Shown here: piece by piece, positions 27,537 to 36,800 of the stretch
How the letters are laid out: each line of letters starts with the position of its first letter
Position numbering within the stretch: the stretch's first letter is position 1
Assembly (NCBI RefSeq): GCF_025821665.1
Contig: NZ_JACKSJ010000062.1
Location: 186,001-250,000, forward strand
Direction: 5' to 3'
Source of the DNA: [Mycobacterium] manitobense
Lineage (GTDB): Bacteria; Actinomycetota; Actinomycetes; Mycobacteriales; Mycobacteriaceae
Length of the DNA stretch: 64,000 bases
The notes under the pieces: model-generated
The model's input: only the letters and a program-made list of their open reading frames with translations
What the model was told of the DNA's origin: nothing
Database searches by the model: none
Made by a program: the position numbers and the translations under genes

Positions 27537-28325
27537 ATGGCACTCGAGCAGTTCAATCTGGATGGTCAGGTGGCGATCGTCACCGGCGCCGGACGCGGCG
27601 TCGGCGCGGGAATCGCGAAGGTGCTCGCCGAGGCCGGGTGCACGGTGGTGGGCACCGCGCGCACGGAGTCTGAGATCGTCGGCACGATCGGTGAGATCGA
27701 GGCCGAGGGCGGAACCGGCCTGGCCCTGGTGGCGGATGCGATCAGCCGGGAGGACGGCGAACGTGTCGTCGGCACCGCGATGGAGACGTTCGGCCGGGTG
27801 GACATCCTGGTCAACAATGTCGGCGGCTCCACCTACGGGCGATTCCTCGACATCACCGACGAGGACTTCCGGCACACCTTCGACTGGTGTGTCACCTCGG
27901 CATTCATCATGAGTCAGTTGGTCGCCCCGCACATGCTCGAGGCCGGCCACGGCTCCATCGTCAACATCTCCTCGGGCTCAGCGCGTTTCGGGATCCGCGC
28001 GCTGGCCGCCTACTGCGTGGCCAAGGGCGGCCTCGAGGCACTGACCCGCGCGATGGCGCAGGAACTCGCCCCGAAGATCCGGGTGAACGCCATCGCTCTG
28101 GGATCGTTCGCCACCGCGGGGTTGCAGGGCAGCCTGGACATGATGCCCGGCTCATTGGAGCGGATGCAGGAGCTCACTCCGCTGCACCGGCTGGGCGATG
28201 TCGCCGACCTCGGCAGGCTGACCGTCTACCTGTGCACCAAGGACTGCTACGCCACGAACGCGACGTTCCACGTCGACGGCGGCATCGACTCGAACAACTC
28301 GCCGCTGCCCATCCCGGACTACTGA
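27537..28325 (+). CDS. Short-chain dehydrogenase/reductase
   Basis: A 262-residue classical SDR; ATG 27537 has AGGAG upstream. It shows the cofactor motif TGAGRGVGAG (TGxxxGxG), NNVGG, catalytic serine in NISSGSA and the tyrosine-lysine pair in AAYCVAKGG. The C-terminus SNNSPLPIPDY is short and ends in an SDR-like VDGG segment. It is transcribed divergently from the TetR module and carries the shared operator, so it likely belongs to the same regulon, acting on the same substrate class as the P450 and DapB-like enzymes. Confidence 0.92.
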   Translation: MALEQFNLDGQVAIVTGAGRGVGAGIAKVLAEAGCTVVGTARTESEIVGTIGEIEAEGGTGLALVADAISREDGERVVGTAMETFGRVDILVNNVGGSTYGRFLDITDEDFRHTFDWCVTSAFIMSQLVAPHMLEAGHGSIVNISSGSARFGIRALAAYCVAKGGLEALTRAMAQELAPKIRVNAIALGSFATAGLQGSLDMMPGSLERMQELTPLHRLGDVADLGRLTVYLCTKDCYATNATFHVDGGIDSNNSPLPIPDY

Positions 28326-28333
28326 GCCGTCCG

Positions 28334-29092
28334 TCAGTCCCCGAGGTAGGGGTCGGCCCACGCGCCGATGATGCGGCCGGCACGGTGGGCCTGCCCGGGG
28401 CCGGTGAGCAGATGCTCGGCACCCTCGAGTGAGACGAAGCTGCGCGGGTGTCGCGCAGTGCGGAAGATCTCGCTGGCGTTCGCGATGCCGACGGTGTTGT
28501 CGGTCGGCGAGTGCAGGATCAGCAGCGGCATCCGGAGCTCGCGGATCTTGTCGCGCAGGTCCGCCGCCCGGACGTCCTCGACGAACGCCCGCTTGAGCGT
28601 CAGCGACCGGCGCCCTGCCATCCACTCGGCGCTGCCCTCGGCCAGCACCCGCTCCACCACGGCGTCGTACTGTTTCTCGGCGTGGGCGGGGTCGAACGGT
28701 GCGCAGACGGTGACCACGGCCCGCACGCCGGGGCACTGCCTGGCCGCGGCGATCACTGCCGCCCCGCCGAAGGAGTGTCCGATCAGGATGTCGGCCGGAG
28801 TGCCGCTGTCGGCCATGAATTCGCAGGCACGCACGATGTCGGCGACCTTGTGGGTGAACGACCCGTCGCCCCAGTCCCCCTCGGAGTCGCCGAGGCCGAG
28901 CGCGTCGAACCGCAGCATGCCGATGCCATCCTTCGCCAGCTGCTTGCAGATGCGCGCCGCCGCCGGCGAGTCCTTGCCGAGCGTGAACCCGTGCGAGAAG
29001 ACGCCCCAGCCGCGCGGCTCTCCCGCAGGCCGCTCGATGATGCCCGCGAGTGTCGGCCCGGTGGAACTGGAGAAGGTGACGCGTTCGGCCAT
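28334..29092 (-). CDS. Alpha/beta hydrolase
   Basis: A 252-residue hydrolase from ATG 29092. The nucleophile elbow is IGHSFGGAA (GxSxG), the oxyanion region is in VFSHGFTLGKDS, and late in the sequence come DNTVG and EGAEHLL, carrying the aspartate and histidine of the triad. The small, lid-poor layout is typical of esterases or C-C hydrolases. It converges with the SDR gene with an 8-base gap. The substrate is unknown. Confidence 0.88.
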   Translation of the reverse strand: MAERVTFSSSTGPTLAGIIERPAGEPRGWGVFSHGFTLGKDSPAAARICKQLAKDGIGMLRFDALGLGDSEGDWGDGSFTHKVADIVRACEFMADSGTPADILIGHSFGGAAVIAAARQCPGVRAVVTVCAPFDPAHAEKQYDAVVERVLAEGSAEWMAGRRSLTLKRAFVEDVRAADLRDKIRELRMPLLILHSPTDNTVGIANASEIFRTARHPRSFVSLEGAEHLLTGPGQAHRAGRIIGAWADPYLGD

Positions 29093-29139
29093 GCCGGTGG
29101 TCTATCACGACTCGCGCGATGAACACCTGTCAACGCCCG

Positions 29140-29706
29140 TCAGCGGGTGTACCGCAGGAACAGGAGGTTGCGACCGAGCGTGCGGTTCTCGACCAGTTGC
29201 AGGGGTGTCCTGCCGCCCGTCGCGCTGAAGAGGCGCCGGCCCGCGCCGAGCACGACGGGGTACACGGTGAGCCTGAGTTCGTCGACGAGTTCGCTGTCCA
29301 TCAGTGCGTGCACCAGTCGGGCGCTGCCGTAGACGACGATGTCGCCGTCGACCGTCCGCTTGAGCTCGGCCACCGTGGTCGCGACCTCGCCGTCGAGGAC
29401 CGTCGCGTTGTTCCACTTCGGCTGCCGGTGGCCGGCGGAGACGACGGATTTCGGCATGCTGTTCAATCTGTCCGCCCACTCGCCGCTGCGGGAGGGCCAG
29501 CGCGCCGCGAACCACTCGTCGCTTCGCCGGCCGAGCAGCAGGGCCTGCGCCGCGCGCGCCTCGTCGAGCATGAGTGCCGCCCACGCGGCGCGGTCCTCGT
29601 CACCGGCCGCCGAGATCCAGCCGCCGCGCTCGGAGCTCTCCTCGCCGGTGGGGTCTTCGACGACTCCGTCGAGCGTGATGTTCTCGCTGACGACGATTCG
29701 TCCCAT
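29140..29706 (-). CDS. RibD C-terminal/dihydrofolate reductase-like protein
   Basis: A 188-residue reductase-fold protein; ATG 29706 follows GAGGAG, and a longer frame is less likely. It begins MGRIVVSENITLDGVVEDP, contains GRRSDEWFAARWPS and IVVYGSARLVHALM, and ends with LVENRTLGRNLLFLRY. These are the hallmarks of the YyaP/YwjB-like RibD_C group, thought to bind NADPH and a pteridine-like substrate, though most members are uncharacterised. It diverges from the ECF sigma gene. Confidence 0.88.
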   Translation of the reverse strand: MGRIVVSENITLDGVVEDPTGEESSERGGWISAAGDEDRAAWAALMLDEARAAQALLLGRRSDEWFAARWPSRSGEWADRLNSMPKSVVSAGHRQPKWNNATVLDGEVATTVAELKRTVDGDIVVYGSARLVHALMDSELVDELRLTVYPVVLGAGRRLFSATGGRTPLQLVENRTLGRNLLFLRYTR

Positions 29707-29837
29707 GAATGCTCCTCGATCGGTGTTGGCTGTCCCGTGTACTGACACCGCGGCGTCGGCGAAGGTGGCGTCCGGCCGGGCGCCCCTTCTGCCCGGCGGC
29801 CGGTGTCCGTACAGAGGTGCGGGAGGAAGAGACGCAG

Positions 29838-30824
29838 GTGGTGGCCGACGACCTGGCGGCGCGGGCGCGGACCGGGGACGGTGAGGCGTTCCGCGCGCTG
29901 ACCGAGCCGTATCAGCGCGAACTCCTGGTGCACTGCTACCGGATGCTCGGGTCGTTCCAGGACGCGGAGGACACCCTGCAGGAGACGCTGCTGGCGGCCT
30001 GGCGGGGATTCGCGTCGTTCGAGGGGCGGGCCTCGCTGCGCACCTGGCTCTACCGGATCGCCACCAACCGGTGCCTCAACGCGCGGCGGGCGACCGGTCG
30101 GCGCCCGGCGTCGGGCTGGGACGTGCCGGGCGTCGAACCGCGGGAACCGAGCCGGCTCGGTGAGGTGGTCTGGCTCCAGCCGTTTCCCGACGCCCTGCTC
30201 GAGGGTGTCGCGGACGCGCAGCCGGGTCCGGAGGCCCGCTATGCGCAGACCGAGGCCATCTCGCTGGCGTTCGTCACGGCGCTCCAGCTCCTGCCGCCCC
30301 GCCAGGTCGCGGTGCTCGTCCTGCGCGACGTGCTCGGGTTCCGCGCCGACGAGGTGGCCGGCATGCTCGACTCGACCGTCGACTCGGTGAAGAGCGCACT
30401 CAAACGGGCGCGGGCCGGCGTCGAGCAGCGCCGGCCGGTGAACGCCGGTCCGCCGTCCGCCTCCACCGGCACGGTGGTGGCCCGGTTCGTCGCGGCCTGG
30501 GAGTCCGCCGACGTCGGCGCTCTGGTGACACTGCTGACCGACGACGTCTTCGTGTCGATGCCGCCGATGCCGTTCGAGTACGTCGGGCGCGATCTCGTGG
30601 CCGGATTCTGTGCCGACATCTTCGGCGCCGGACGCCGCTTCGACCTGGTGCCGACACGGGCCAACGGGCAGCCGGCGTTCGGCGCCTACCTGCGCGCACC
30701 CGGCGGTGTGCGGCACGGCACCGGTGTGTACGTCCTCACGCTCGCCGGCGACCGCATCAGCGCGATGACGCGGTTCGACAACTCCGTCCTCCCGTCGTTC
30801 GGCCTGCCGCGGTCGCTCCCCTAG
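29838..30824 (+). CDS. ECF sigma factor with SnoaL-like C-terminal domain (SigG-like)
   Basis: About 328 residues, start GTG 29838 (GGGAGGAAGAG upstream); the in-frame extension upstream is not conserved-looking. Region 2 reads LLVHCYRMLGSFQDAEDTLQ and region 4 LPPRQVAVLVLRDVLGF and STVDSVKSALKRARAG. The last about 120 residues are a SnoaL/NTF2-like domain (ARFVAAWESADVGALVTLL), which in SigG/SigJ-type sigma factors acts as a built-in regulatory domain in place of an anti-sigma factor. No anti-sigma gene is adjacent. The target promoters are unknown. Confidence 0.88.
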   Translation: MVADDLAARARTGDGEAFRALTEPYQRELLVHCYRMLGSFQDAEDTLQETLLAAWRGFASFEGRASLRTWLYRIATNRCLNARRATGRRPASGWDVPGVEPREPSRLGEVVWLQPFPDALLEGVADAQPGPEARYAQTEAISLAFVTALQLLPPRQVAVLVLRDVLGFRADEVAGMLDSTVDSVKSALKRARAGVEQRRPVNAGPPSASTGTVVARFVAAWESADVGALVTLLTDDVFVSMPPMPFEYVGRDLVAGFCADIFGAGRRFDLVPTRANGQPAFGAYLRAPGGVRHGTGVYVLTLAGDRISAMTRFDNSVLPSFGLPRSLP

Positions 30825-30863
30825 TCGCGTGCCCTTGTATCCGGGTCGGCGGGACGTGACGAT

Positions 30864-32066
30864 ATGGCGATGCCGGACACCGCACGCGTCCTCGTTCTCG
30901 GGTCGGGGTTCGCCGGGCTGTGGGCGGCACTGGGCGCCGCCCGGCGGCTCGACGAACTCGGCGCGCCCCGCGACGCGGTCGACGTCACGGTGGTGAGTTC
31001 GCAGCCGTTTCACGACATCCGTGTCCGCAACTACGAGGCGGACCTCACCCCGTGCCGAATCCCGTTGCCGCAGTTGCTCGATCCGGTCGGTGTCGGGCAT
31101 GTCACCGCCGATGTGGCCGGTGTCGACCCGTCGGCGCGAACCGTCCGCACCACCGACGGCGCCACGCTGGGCTACGACCGCCTGGTGCTCGCGGTGGGCA
31201 GCCGGGTGGTGCGGCCGGAGCTTCCCGGACTCGCGGAGTTCGGGTTCGACGTCGACACCTACGACGGGGCGATGCGACTGCAGGCCCATATCCGTTCGCT
31301 GGACCCGGGCGATCCGGCGTCTGCGACCGCGGTGGTCGTCGGAGCGGGTCTCACCGGCATCGAGATCGCCTGCGAGCTACCGCAGATGCTCGCGGGCGCG
31401 CTCGGTGTCACGCCGCGGGTGGTCCTCGTCGACCACAATCCGCACGTCGGTTCGGACATGGGCGAATCGGCGCGGCCCGTCATCGAGGAGGCGCTGGCCG
31501 GGAACGGGGTCGACACGGTCACCGGCGTTCGGGTGACCGGTGTCGGCGAGCGGAGCGTGACGCTGTCGTCCGCTGAGGACGTGCCCGCCGCGACCGTGGT
31601 GTGGTGTGCCGGGATGCGGGCCAATCCGTTGACAGCGCAGTTCGGCGTGCCGTGCGACCGGCTGGGCCGGCTGCCCGTCGACGACTTCCTGAGGGTGCAG
31701 GGTGTGAGCGGAGTGTTCGCCGCGGGCGATGTGGCGGCGGCGCGGATGGACGACGAGCACCTCTCGGTGATGTCGTGTCAGCATGGTCGGCCGATGGGCC
31801 GCTATGCCGGTTACAACGTGGTCGGCGATCTGCTCGGCGCCCCGATGCTGACATTGCGGATCCCCTGGTATGTCACCGTTCTCGATCTCGGGCCGGCCGG
31901 GGCGGTGTACACCGAGGGCTGGGACCGGCGGGTCGTCAAGCGCGGCGCCGAGGCGAAGGCCACCAAGCGGGTGATCAACGGCGAACGGATCTACCCACCG
32001 CTCGATGGTGACCGCGCCGCGCTGCTGGCCGCCGCCGCTCCGGAGTTGCAGGGCGCACCGAAGTAG
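30864..32066 (+). CDS. NDH-2-like NAD(P)H/FAD oxidoreductase
   Basis: A 400-residue flavoprotein with two dinucleotide folds: VLVLGSGFAGLWAALGAARR for FAD and AVVVGAGLTGIEIACELP for NAD(P)H, followed by GVFAAGDVAAA, the FAD-binding C-terminal motif. Type II NADH dehydrogenases and ferredoxin reductases share this fold. The usual membrane-binding C-terminal helices of NDH-2 are not evident, so it may be a soluble or peripheral member. It follows the sigma factor gene by 40 bases, possibly in the same transcription unit. Confidence 0.87.
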   Translation: MAMPDTARVLVLGSGFAGLWAALGAARRLDELGAPRDAVDVTVVSSQPFHDIRVRNYEADLTPCRIPLPQLLDPVGVGHVTADVAGVDPSARTVRTTDGATLGYDRLVLAVGSRVVRPELPGLAEFGFDVDTYDGAMRLQAHIRSLDPGDPASATAVVVGAGLTGIEIACELPQMLAGALGVTPRVVLVDHNPHVGSDMGESARPVIEEALAGNGVDTVTGVRVTGVGERSVTLSSAEDVPAATVVWCAGMRANPLTAQFGVPCDRLGRLPVDDFLRVQGVSGVFAAGDVAAARMDDEHLSVMSCQHGRPMGRYAGYNVVGDLLGAPMLTLRIPWYVTVLDLGPAGAVYTEGWDRRVVKRGAEAKATKRVINGERIYPPLDGDRAALLAAAAPELQGAPK

Positions 32067-32159
32067 CGGTGCGAGAGGCTGTCTCATCCCGGCGCCGGGT
32101 AATCCACAACAGCGCGAGGGCGTGCATCGGCGGGCCATGGCGGCGTGCCGGCGCCCGAC

Positions 32160-33528
32160 TCAGGCCGCGGCCGGTGGTGGCTGCGGTTGAAACGGCTCGT
32201 ACCACCACCAGTCAGCCCGTTCGCCGGCGGGCCCGGGACAGGGTGGTACATCGGGTAGTGGTGTGGTCGGCGGGCGGGCCAGCGACGCCGAACTCAGTTG
32301 CTCCCCTTCGCTGTCGGCGACGATGAGGTGCTGCGCGGGGCCGGTGATGGTGATGCCGCCCCGATGGTGCATCCGGTGGTGGTACGGACAGACCAGAACG
32401 AGGTTGTCGAGTTCGGTGAGCCCGCCGTCCTCCCAGTGCTGGATGTGGTGGGCGTGCAAACCCCGGGTGGCCCCGCACCCGGGGACCACGCAGCAGCGGT
32501 CCCGGTGCTCCAACGCCCGCCGCAGCCGGCGGCTGATCTGGCGGGTGTCGCGCCCGGACCCGATGGGCTGCCCGTGGCGTTCGAACCACACCTCGAAGGT
32601 GGCGTCGCACAGCAGGAATCGGCGGTCGGCGTCGGTCAGCAACGGACCCAGATGCAACGACGCCACCTGTTCCTTGACGTCCACATGGGCCACCACCGTG
32701 GTGCGCTGCCCATGCGGGCGGCGGGCCACCTCGGTGTCCCAGCCTGCCTCGACGACGCTCATGAACGCATCGACAGTCTTGGGCATCGGCGGCGACTGCT
32801 CGTCGGCATCGGCATCCGCGTCGCCATGGTCGTGTTTCCAGTCGGCGACCATCCCGTCGAGATGCGACGCCACCGCGGCGTCGAGCTTCGCCGCCTCCGG
32901 ATGCGGCAGGAAAATCCGGTAGAAGCTGCCCTTCTCATCGGTGGTCTTGCTGTATGACGGCGCGGGGTCGGGTTGCGGCCGGGCCTCGGATTCTGCTTCC
33001 GTTTCGGGTTCGGGTTCGGGCTTGGAGTCGGGTTCGTGTTTCGGTTCGAGCTTGATCGCGGTGCGCAACTGGTTCACCGTCGCGGCGGTGACCAACTGGG
33101 CGTAGTGCGCATCAGAGCCCGGCCCGGCCTTCTCCGCGATCACCCCGACCTGATCGAGTGACACCCGACCGTCGCGCAAGAGTTCGGTGCAGCGCGGCAA
33201 TTCCTCCCACCGCTGCGCGACGGCGGTAACGATTTCAGCGTTCCTCGGCGACGACCCGGTCTTCCACGCCACCATCGCCGCCACCGACCGCGCGCCCGTC
33301 ATACCCCACAACCCGTCGCGGTCGATCTCGGCGACGATCTCCACCAGCCACCGACCGCGCGCCCGTCATACCCCACAACCCGTCGCGGTCGATCTCGGCG
33401 ACGATCTCCACCAGCCGCCCGTCGATCGCATTGCGCTGACCGCACAGCTCCGCGATCTCGTCGAACAACACATCGAGACGGTCCTTCGGCCTCACCGAAG
33501 GAGCGAAAGACGTTGCGCTCGACGACAT
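32160..33528 (-). pseudogene. DUF222/HNH endonuclease (13E12 repeat type), frame broken by a 67-bp tandem duplication
   Basis: With one 67-bp unit removed the gene gives 433 residues from ATG 33528. It has a DUF222 N-terminus (FDEIAELCGQRNAIDGRL), a low-complexity Pro/Glu linker (EPDSKPEPEPETEAESEA), and a C-terminal HNH endonuclease: CVVPGCGATRGLHAHHI then VLVCPYHHRMHHRGG. This is the 13E12 family, repeated in mycobacterial genomes. As written the frame is broken at residue about 60. The family is multi-copy, so the defect may be an assembly effect. Confidence 0.85.
33280..33413. repeat. 67-bp tandem duplication inside the DUF222/HNH gene
   Basis: Unit 33280-33346 is repeated exactly at 33347-33413, with three further matching bases after it. 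Since 67 is not a multiple of three, it shifts the reading frame. Removing a unit restores the 433-residue gene. Confidence 0.93.
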
Positions 33529-33614
33529 GAACCCATCATCGCAGAGGGGTCCGACAAGTTTGGACTACTCGGAACGGGTCTACGTGCTCGAGCCATTGCG
33601 CGCACCGCCACAGC

Positions 33615-34913
33615 TCATTTCGGCTTCTTGTTGCCGTTCCCGTTGCCTCGGCCGTTGCCATTACCCTTGGGGCGCTTCTGTTCTTGCGTCGCCTGTTCGA
33701 TCACCGGGGCCGGTGCCGGCTCGGGTACGACGATCGGCGCCTGCTCGATCACCGGCGCCTGCTCGACCACGGGGATCTGCTCGGCCACCGGGGCCGGCTG
33801 GATCACCGGGGACGGTGCGACTGTCGCGCTGATCGGGGCGATGTTCGGCGTGCTGATGCTCACCGGATCAGGCTGGGCCGGCACCGGCGTGGACGGCGAA
33901 TCCAAGATGAAGGCCACCACCGCGATGGCCAGTGCCCCCATCGCGGCTGCAGCACCGACCGCCTGACGAGAGCGGTTGCGGGAACGGCGATGTCCGGTCG
34001 ACGCCAGGACCACGGTGTCCAGCGAGGAGTCTGGACGGGCGACCGGCGGTTCGATGGGCGGGATCACGCGCGGTCGCTGCGAGATGGTGGTGACGGGCAG
34101 CGAGACCGCCCTGCCGCTCAACGCGTCCAGCATCGCGTCCGCGCTGGCGAAGCGCTGCCCGGGGTCCCGAGACATCGCGCGCTCGACCACCTGAGCCAGC
34201 CCCGGATCGAGATCGGCGCGCAGGTGCGCCAGAGGCGTCGGCTGCTCCTCGACGATCGCGCGCGCCAACGGCGCGATGTCCTCCTGGTCGAAGGGCTTGC
34301 GACCGGCCAACGCCTCGTAGCCGACCACCCCGGCCGCATAGAGGTCGTCGGCGACGGACGCGGGCTCGCCGGCCAGCCGTTCGGGGCTGAGGTAGGCCAG
34401 CGTCCCGACCAACTGACCCGTCGTCGTGTGTGCGGCGCCCGGTGTCTTCGCAATCCCGAAGTCCGCGACCTTCACCGCGCCCGACTCGGTCAGCAGGATG
34501 TTGCTCGGCTTGATGTCCCGATGCAGCACGCCCTCGCCGTGGGCGGCCGCCAGCGCGGAGAGCACACTGCGCATCACCGTCGACACCTGACTCTGAGGCA
34601 GCGGACCGCGCTCGATCTGGTCACCGAGGGTGTCCCCGGGCAGTCGCTCCATCACGATGAACGGCGTCTCGTCCCCGTCGCCGAAGTCGTACACCCCGAC
34701 GATGTGAGGATGGTTGAGTGCCGCAGCGGCGCACGCTTCGATCTTGAATCGCTCGCGGATCTCCGCCTGCGAGCTCAGGTACGAGTGGAGGATCTTGACC
34801 GCGACCGGTCGGTTCAGGCGGGTATCCCACCCGTCACGCACTTCGGCCATCCCGCCGTATCCGAGGACGCCTCTCAGTTCGTAGCGGTCGCCCAGAAGCC
34901 CACGACCCTCCAT
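33615..34913 (-). CDS. Transmembrane serine/threonine protein kinase (PknB-like)
   Basis: A 432-residue kinase from ATG 34913. The N-terminal catalytic domain (about residues 10-270) has the glycine loop VLGYGGMAEV, VAVK lysine, HRDIKPSN catalytic loop, ADFGIAK metal motif and YLSPERL (APE-like). One membrane helix follows (about residues 322-343, AAAAMGALAIAVVAFIL). The outer part is short, rich in PVIEQAP-type repeats, and ends in a Gly/Asn/Lys tail NGNGRGNGNGNKKPK, with no PASTA domain. The extracellular ligand is unknown. Confidence 0.95.
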   Translation of the reverse strand: MEGRGLLGDRYELRGVLGYGGMAEVRDGWDTRLNRPVAVKILHSYLSSQAEIRERFKIEACAAAALNHPHIVGVYDFGDGDETPFIVMERLPGDTLGDQIERGPLPQSQVSTVMRSVLSALAAAHGEGVLHRDIKPSNILLTESGAVKVADFGIAKTPGAAHTTTGQLVGTLAYLSPERLAGEPASVADDLYAAGVVGYEALAGRKPFDQEDIAPLARAIVEEQPTPLAHLRADLDPGLAQVVERAMSRDPGQRFASADAMLDALSGRAVSLPVTTISQRPRVIPPIEPPVARPDSSLDTVVLASTGHRRSRNRSRQAVGAAAAMGALAIAVVAFILDSPSTPVPAQPDPVSISTPNIAPISATVAPSPVIQPAPVAEQIPVVEQAPVIEQAPIVVPEPAPAPVIEQATQEQKRPKGNGNGRGNGNGNKKPK

Positions 34914-35086
34914 GCCGAGCGGATTTCCCGCGCTGACGCCTGAGTAAACCCTCAGAGAAAACTTAGAAGTTGGCCATCGGCGTCAGTGCCGTCGCCCGGC
35001 CGATCAGCCCCCGGCCGCCGGCCGTTCGGCGACCCAGATTGCTGAGTCGTGGGTCACGGGGCGCATCCCCGCGTTAGTCTCTGCCG

Positions 35087-35965
35087 ATGATCGCGGGCGA
35101 GAAGGCGCCTGACTTCACTCTCTATGACCACACCGGCCGGCCGCGGTCACTGTCCGCGTTCCTTCAGGACGGCCCGGTCGTCCTGTTCTTCTTCCCGATC
35201 GCGTCCTCGCCGATCTGCACTGCTCAGGCCTGTCACTTTCGCGATCTGAGCGACGAGTTCGCCGCGGTCGGGGCCCAGCGGGTGGGCATCAGCACCGACA
35301 CCGTCGACCGGCAGGCTCACTTCGCCCAGCAGCGCTCGTTCGACTACCCGCTGCTCTCGGACGTGGACGGCGTGGTGTCCGAGCTGTTCGGGGTGCGTCG
35401 CGGCAGGCTCGCCAGGCTGCGTGGCTCCGTCATGCCGCATCAGACGGTGTGGCGTGGCCGCCACACCCGGCGTCGTGGCCTACTGGGCAGATTCATGCCG
35501 GTCAGACGCACCACGTTCGTCATCGACACCGATCGCACCGTGCTCAAGGTCATTTCCAACGAGGTGCGCGCATCGGTGCACGCCGACCACACCTTGCGTT
35601 TCCTGCAGGACCACAACGTGCTCCAGCGGCGCGAGGTCCCGCCGTCCACGCTCACGGCAGGCTTTGACGACGCTGGTCTCGAACTGCCGCTCGAGGCTTT
35701 CGTCGAAGCGGCCACCACCACGGAGCCGCCGGGCTGGCCAAGACATGACGTGCGGGGGCAGGTCTTGACGTGTTGCGGGCAGAGCCGCTCGGTCGCAGAG
35801 ATCGCCGCGCATCTGTCCCTACCGCTCGGCGCGACGCGGTACCTGGTGGGTGAGCTGGTGACGCAGGGTTATCTGCGGGTTCAGGCCGTCCCTGGTGACT
35901 CGATGACGATCGCTGAACGACGTGAACTGATCGAGAGGACGCTGCAGGGCCTGCGGGCGCTCTGA
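35087..35965 (+). CDS. Peroxiredoxin fused to a DUF742-like winged-helix domain
   Basis: A 292-residue protein. Residues 1-170 are a thioredoxin-fold peroxiredoxin of the BCP/PrxQ type: APDFTLYDHTGRPRSL, then the catalytic SPICTAQACHFRDL, with the peroxidatic cysteine at 44 and a resolving-type cysteine five residues later. The tail, about residues 226-266, reads LTCCGQSRSVAEIAAHLSLP and GATRYLVGELVTQGYL, which resembles the DUF742 winged-helix domain of actinobacterial conservons. The fusion joins peroxide reduction to a domain otherwise found with roadblock/GTPase partners. Confidence 0.82.
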   Translation: MIAGEKAPDFTLYDHTGRPRSLSAFLQDGPVVLFFFPIASSPICTAQACHFRDLSDEFAAVGAQRVGISTDTVDRQAHFAQQRSFDYPLLSDVDGVVSELFGVRRGRLARLRGSVMPHQTVWRGRHTRRRGLLGRFMPVRRTTFVIDTDRTVLKVISNEVRASVHADHTLRFLQDHNVLQRREVPPSTLTAGFDDAGLELPLEAFVEAATTTEPPGWPRHDVRGQVLTCCGQSRSVAEIAAHLSLPLGATRYLVGELVTQGYLRVQAVPGDSMTIAERRELIERTLQGLRAL

Positions 35966-36083
35966 GGGCCATGTCCGCCACGCTGATGTGTTCCCGGGCA
36001 GGTTGTCGCCCGCCGCAGAAGGGCAGTGATGGCGGCGGCTTGGGCGCTGCGTCGCCGGTCGTCAGCTGAGACTCCCTAGTGCA

Positions 36084-36788
36084 TCAACTGCCGGCGTATC
36101 CCAGCGCCTGTCGGACGCGCCGAATGTGGTCGACGCTCGGCTGCTCGGGTGTTCCCGGGACCCGGATGTAATGGCCGCCGTCGGCCGCGGCGACGTCGAT
36201 CTCGTCGCCGAGGGCACTCGTGTTCAACGGCGTGCCGCCCCGAATATAGGTAAGACGCCCAACCACGACCTCAGGCGGCCGATGCCCTTGCTCCCTCTTC
36301 ACGCGGCGGCTGACGGCACCAAGGTGGTCGGGGTTCCACGCTTGCACGAGCGCGCTCATGTAACCCATCAGCGTTCTCTCGTCAGTCTCACTTCGGAGGT
36401 CCGCGAAGATGTGATTGTAGGGCCGCGGCATGTCGGTGAAACCAGCGCGAACCGTGTACTTGAACGTTGTCGCGCTTTCCTCGGAAGCCGGCGACACACT
36501 GTCTCGCACCAGATCGATGTAGTGACCGGGGCCCGTTCGCGGTCCGGCACTGCCTGCTTCCGTGGTCGACACGATGATCCGCTCGAGAGCATCGACGTCA
36601 TCGACGTCAATGGGAACGATTCTGAGATCTTCGCCGGTTCGGGAGTCGGGTTGTTGCGGCTGCAGCACTCCCCATTGCCCGTAGAGGTCCGGCTCTGAGG
36701 GGGCCAGCCGAATCGATCGTTGCAAGCGCAAAGCGCACGACTGCAGCTCGTCCTGGCGGTTGCCCCAGCCACCCATCATCCAGATCAC
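36084..36788 (-). CDS. Imm52-like immunity protein
   Basis: A 234-residue protein, GTG 36788 with GAGAGGA upstream. Its N-terminus (GGWGNRQDELQSCALRLQR) and length match the Imm52 immunity family, which pairs with Tox-REase-5 nucleases. It lies 12 bases downstream of the toxin gene on the same strand, the usual toxin-then-immunity order. The region is less GC-rich than its neighbours, as expected for a horizontally moved pair. It presumably binds the toxin catalytic domain and blocks its nuclease. Family assignment is from motif resemblance and context. Confidence 0.72.
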   Translation of the reverse strand: MIWMMGGWGNRQDELQSCALRLQRSIRLAPSEPDLYGQWGVLQPQQPDSRTGEDLRIVPIDVDDVDALERIIVSTTEAGSAGPRTGPGHYIDLVRDSVSPASEESATTFKYTVRAGFTDMPRPYNHIFADLRSETDERTLMGYMSALVQAWNPDHLGAVSRRVKREQGHRPPEVVVGRLTYIRGGTPLNTSALGDEIDVAAADGGHYIRVPGTPEQPSVDHIRRVRQALGYAGS

Positions 36789-36800
36789 CGGCGTCCTCTC

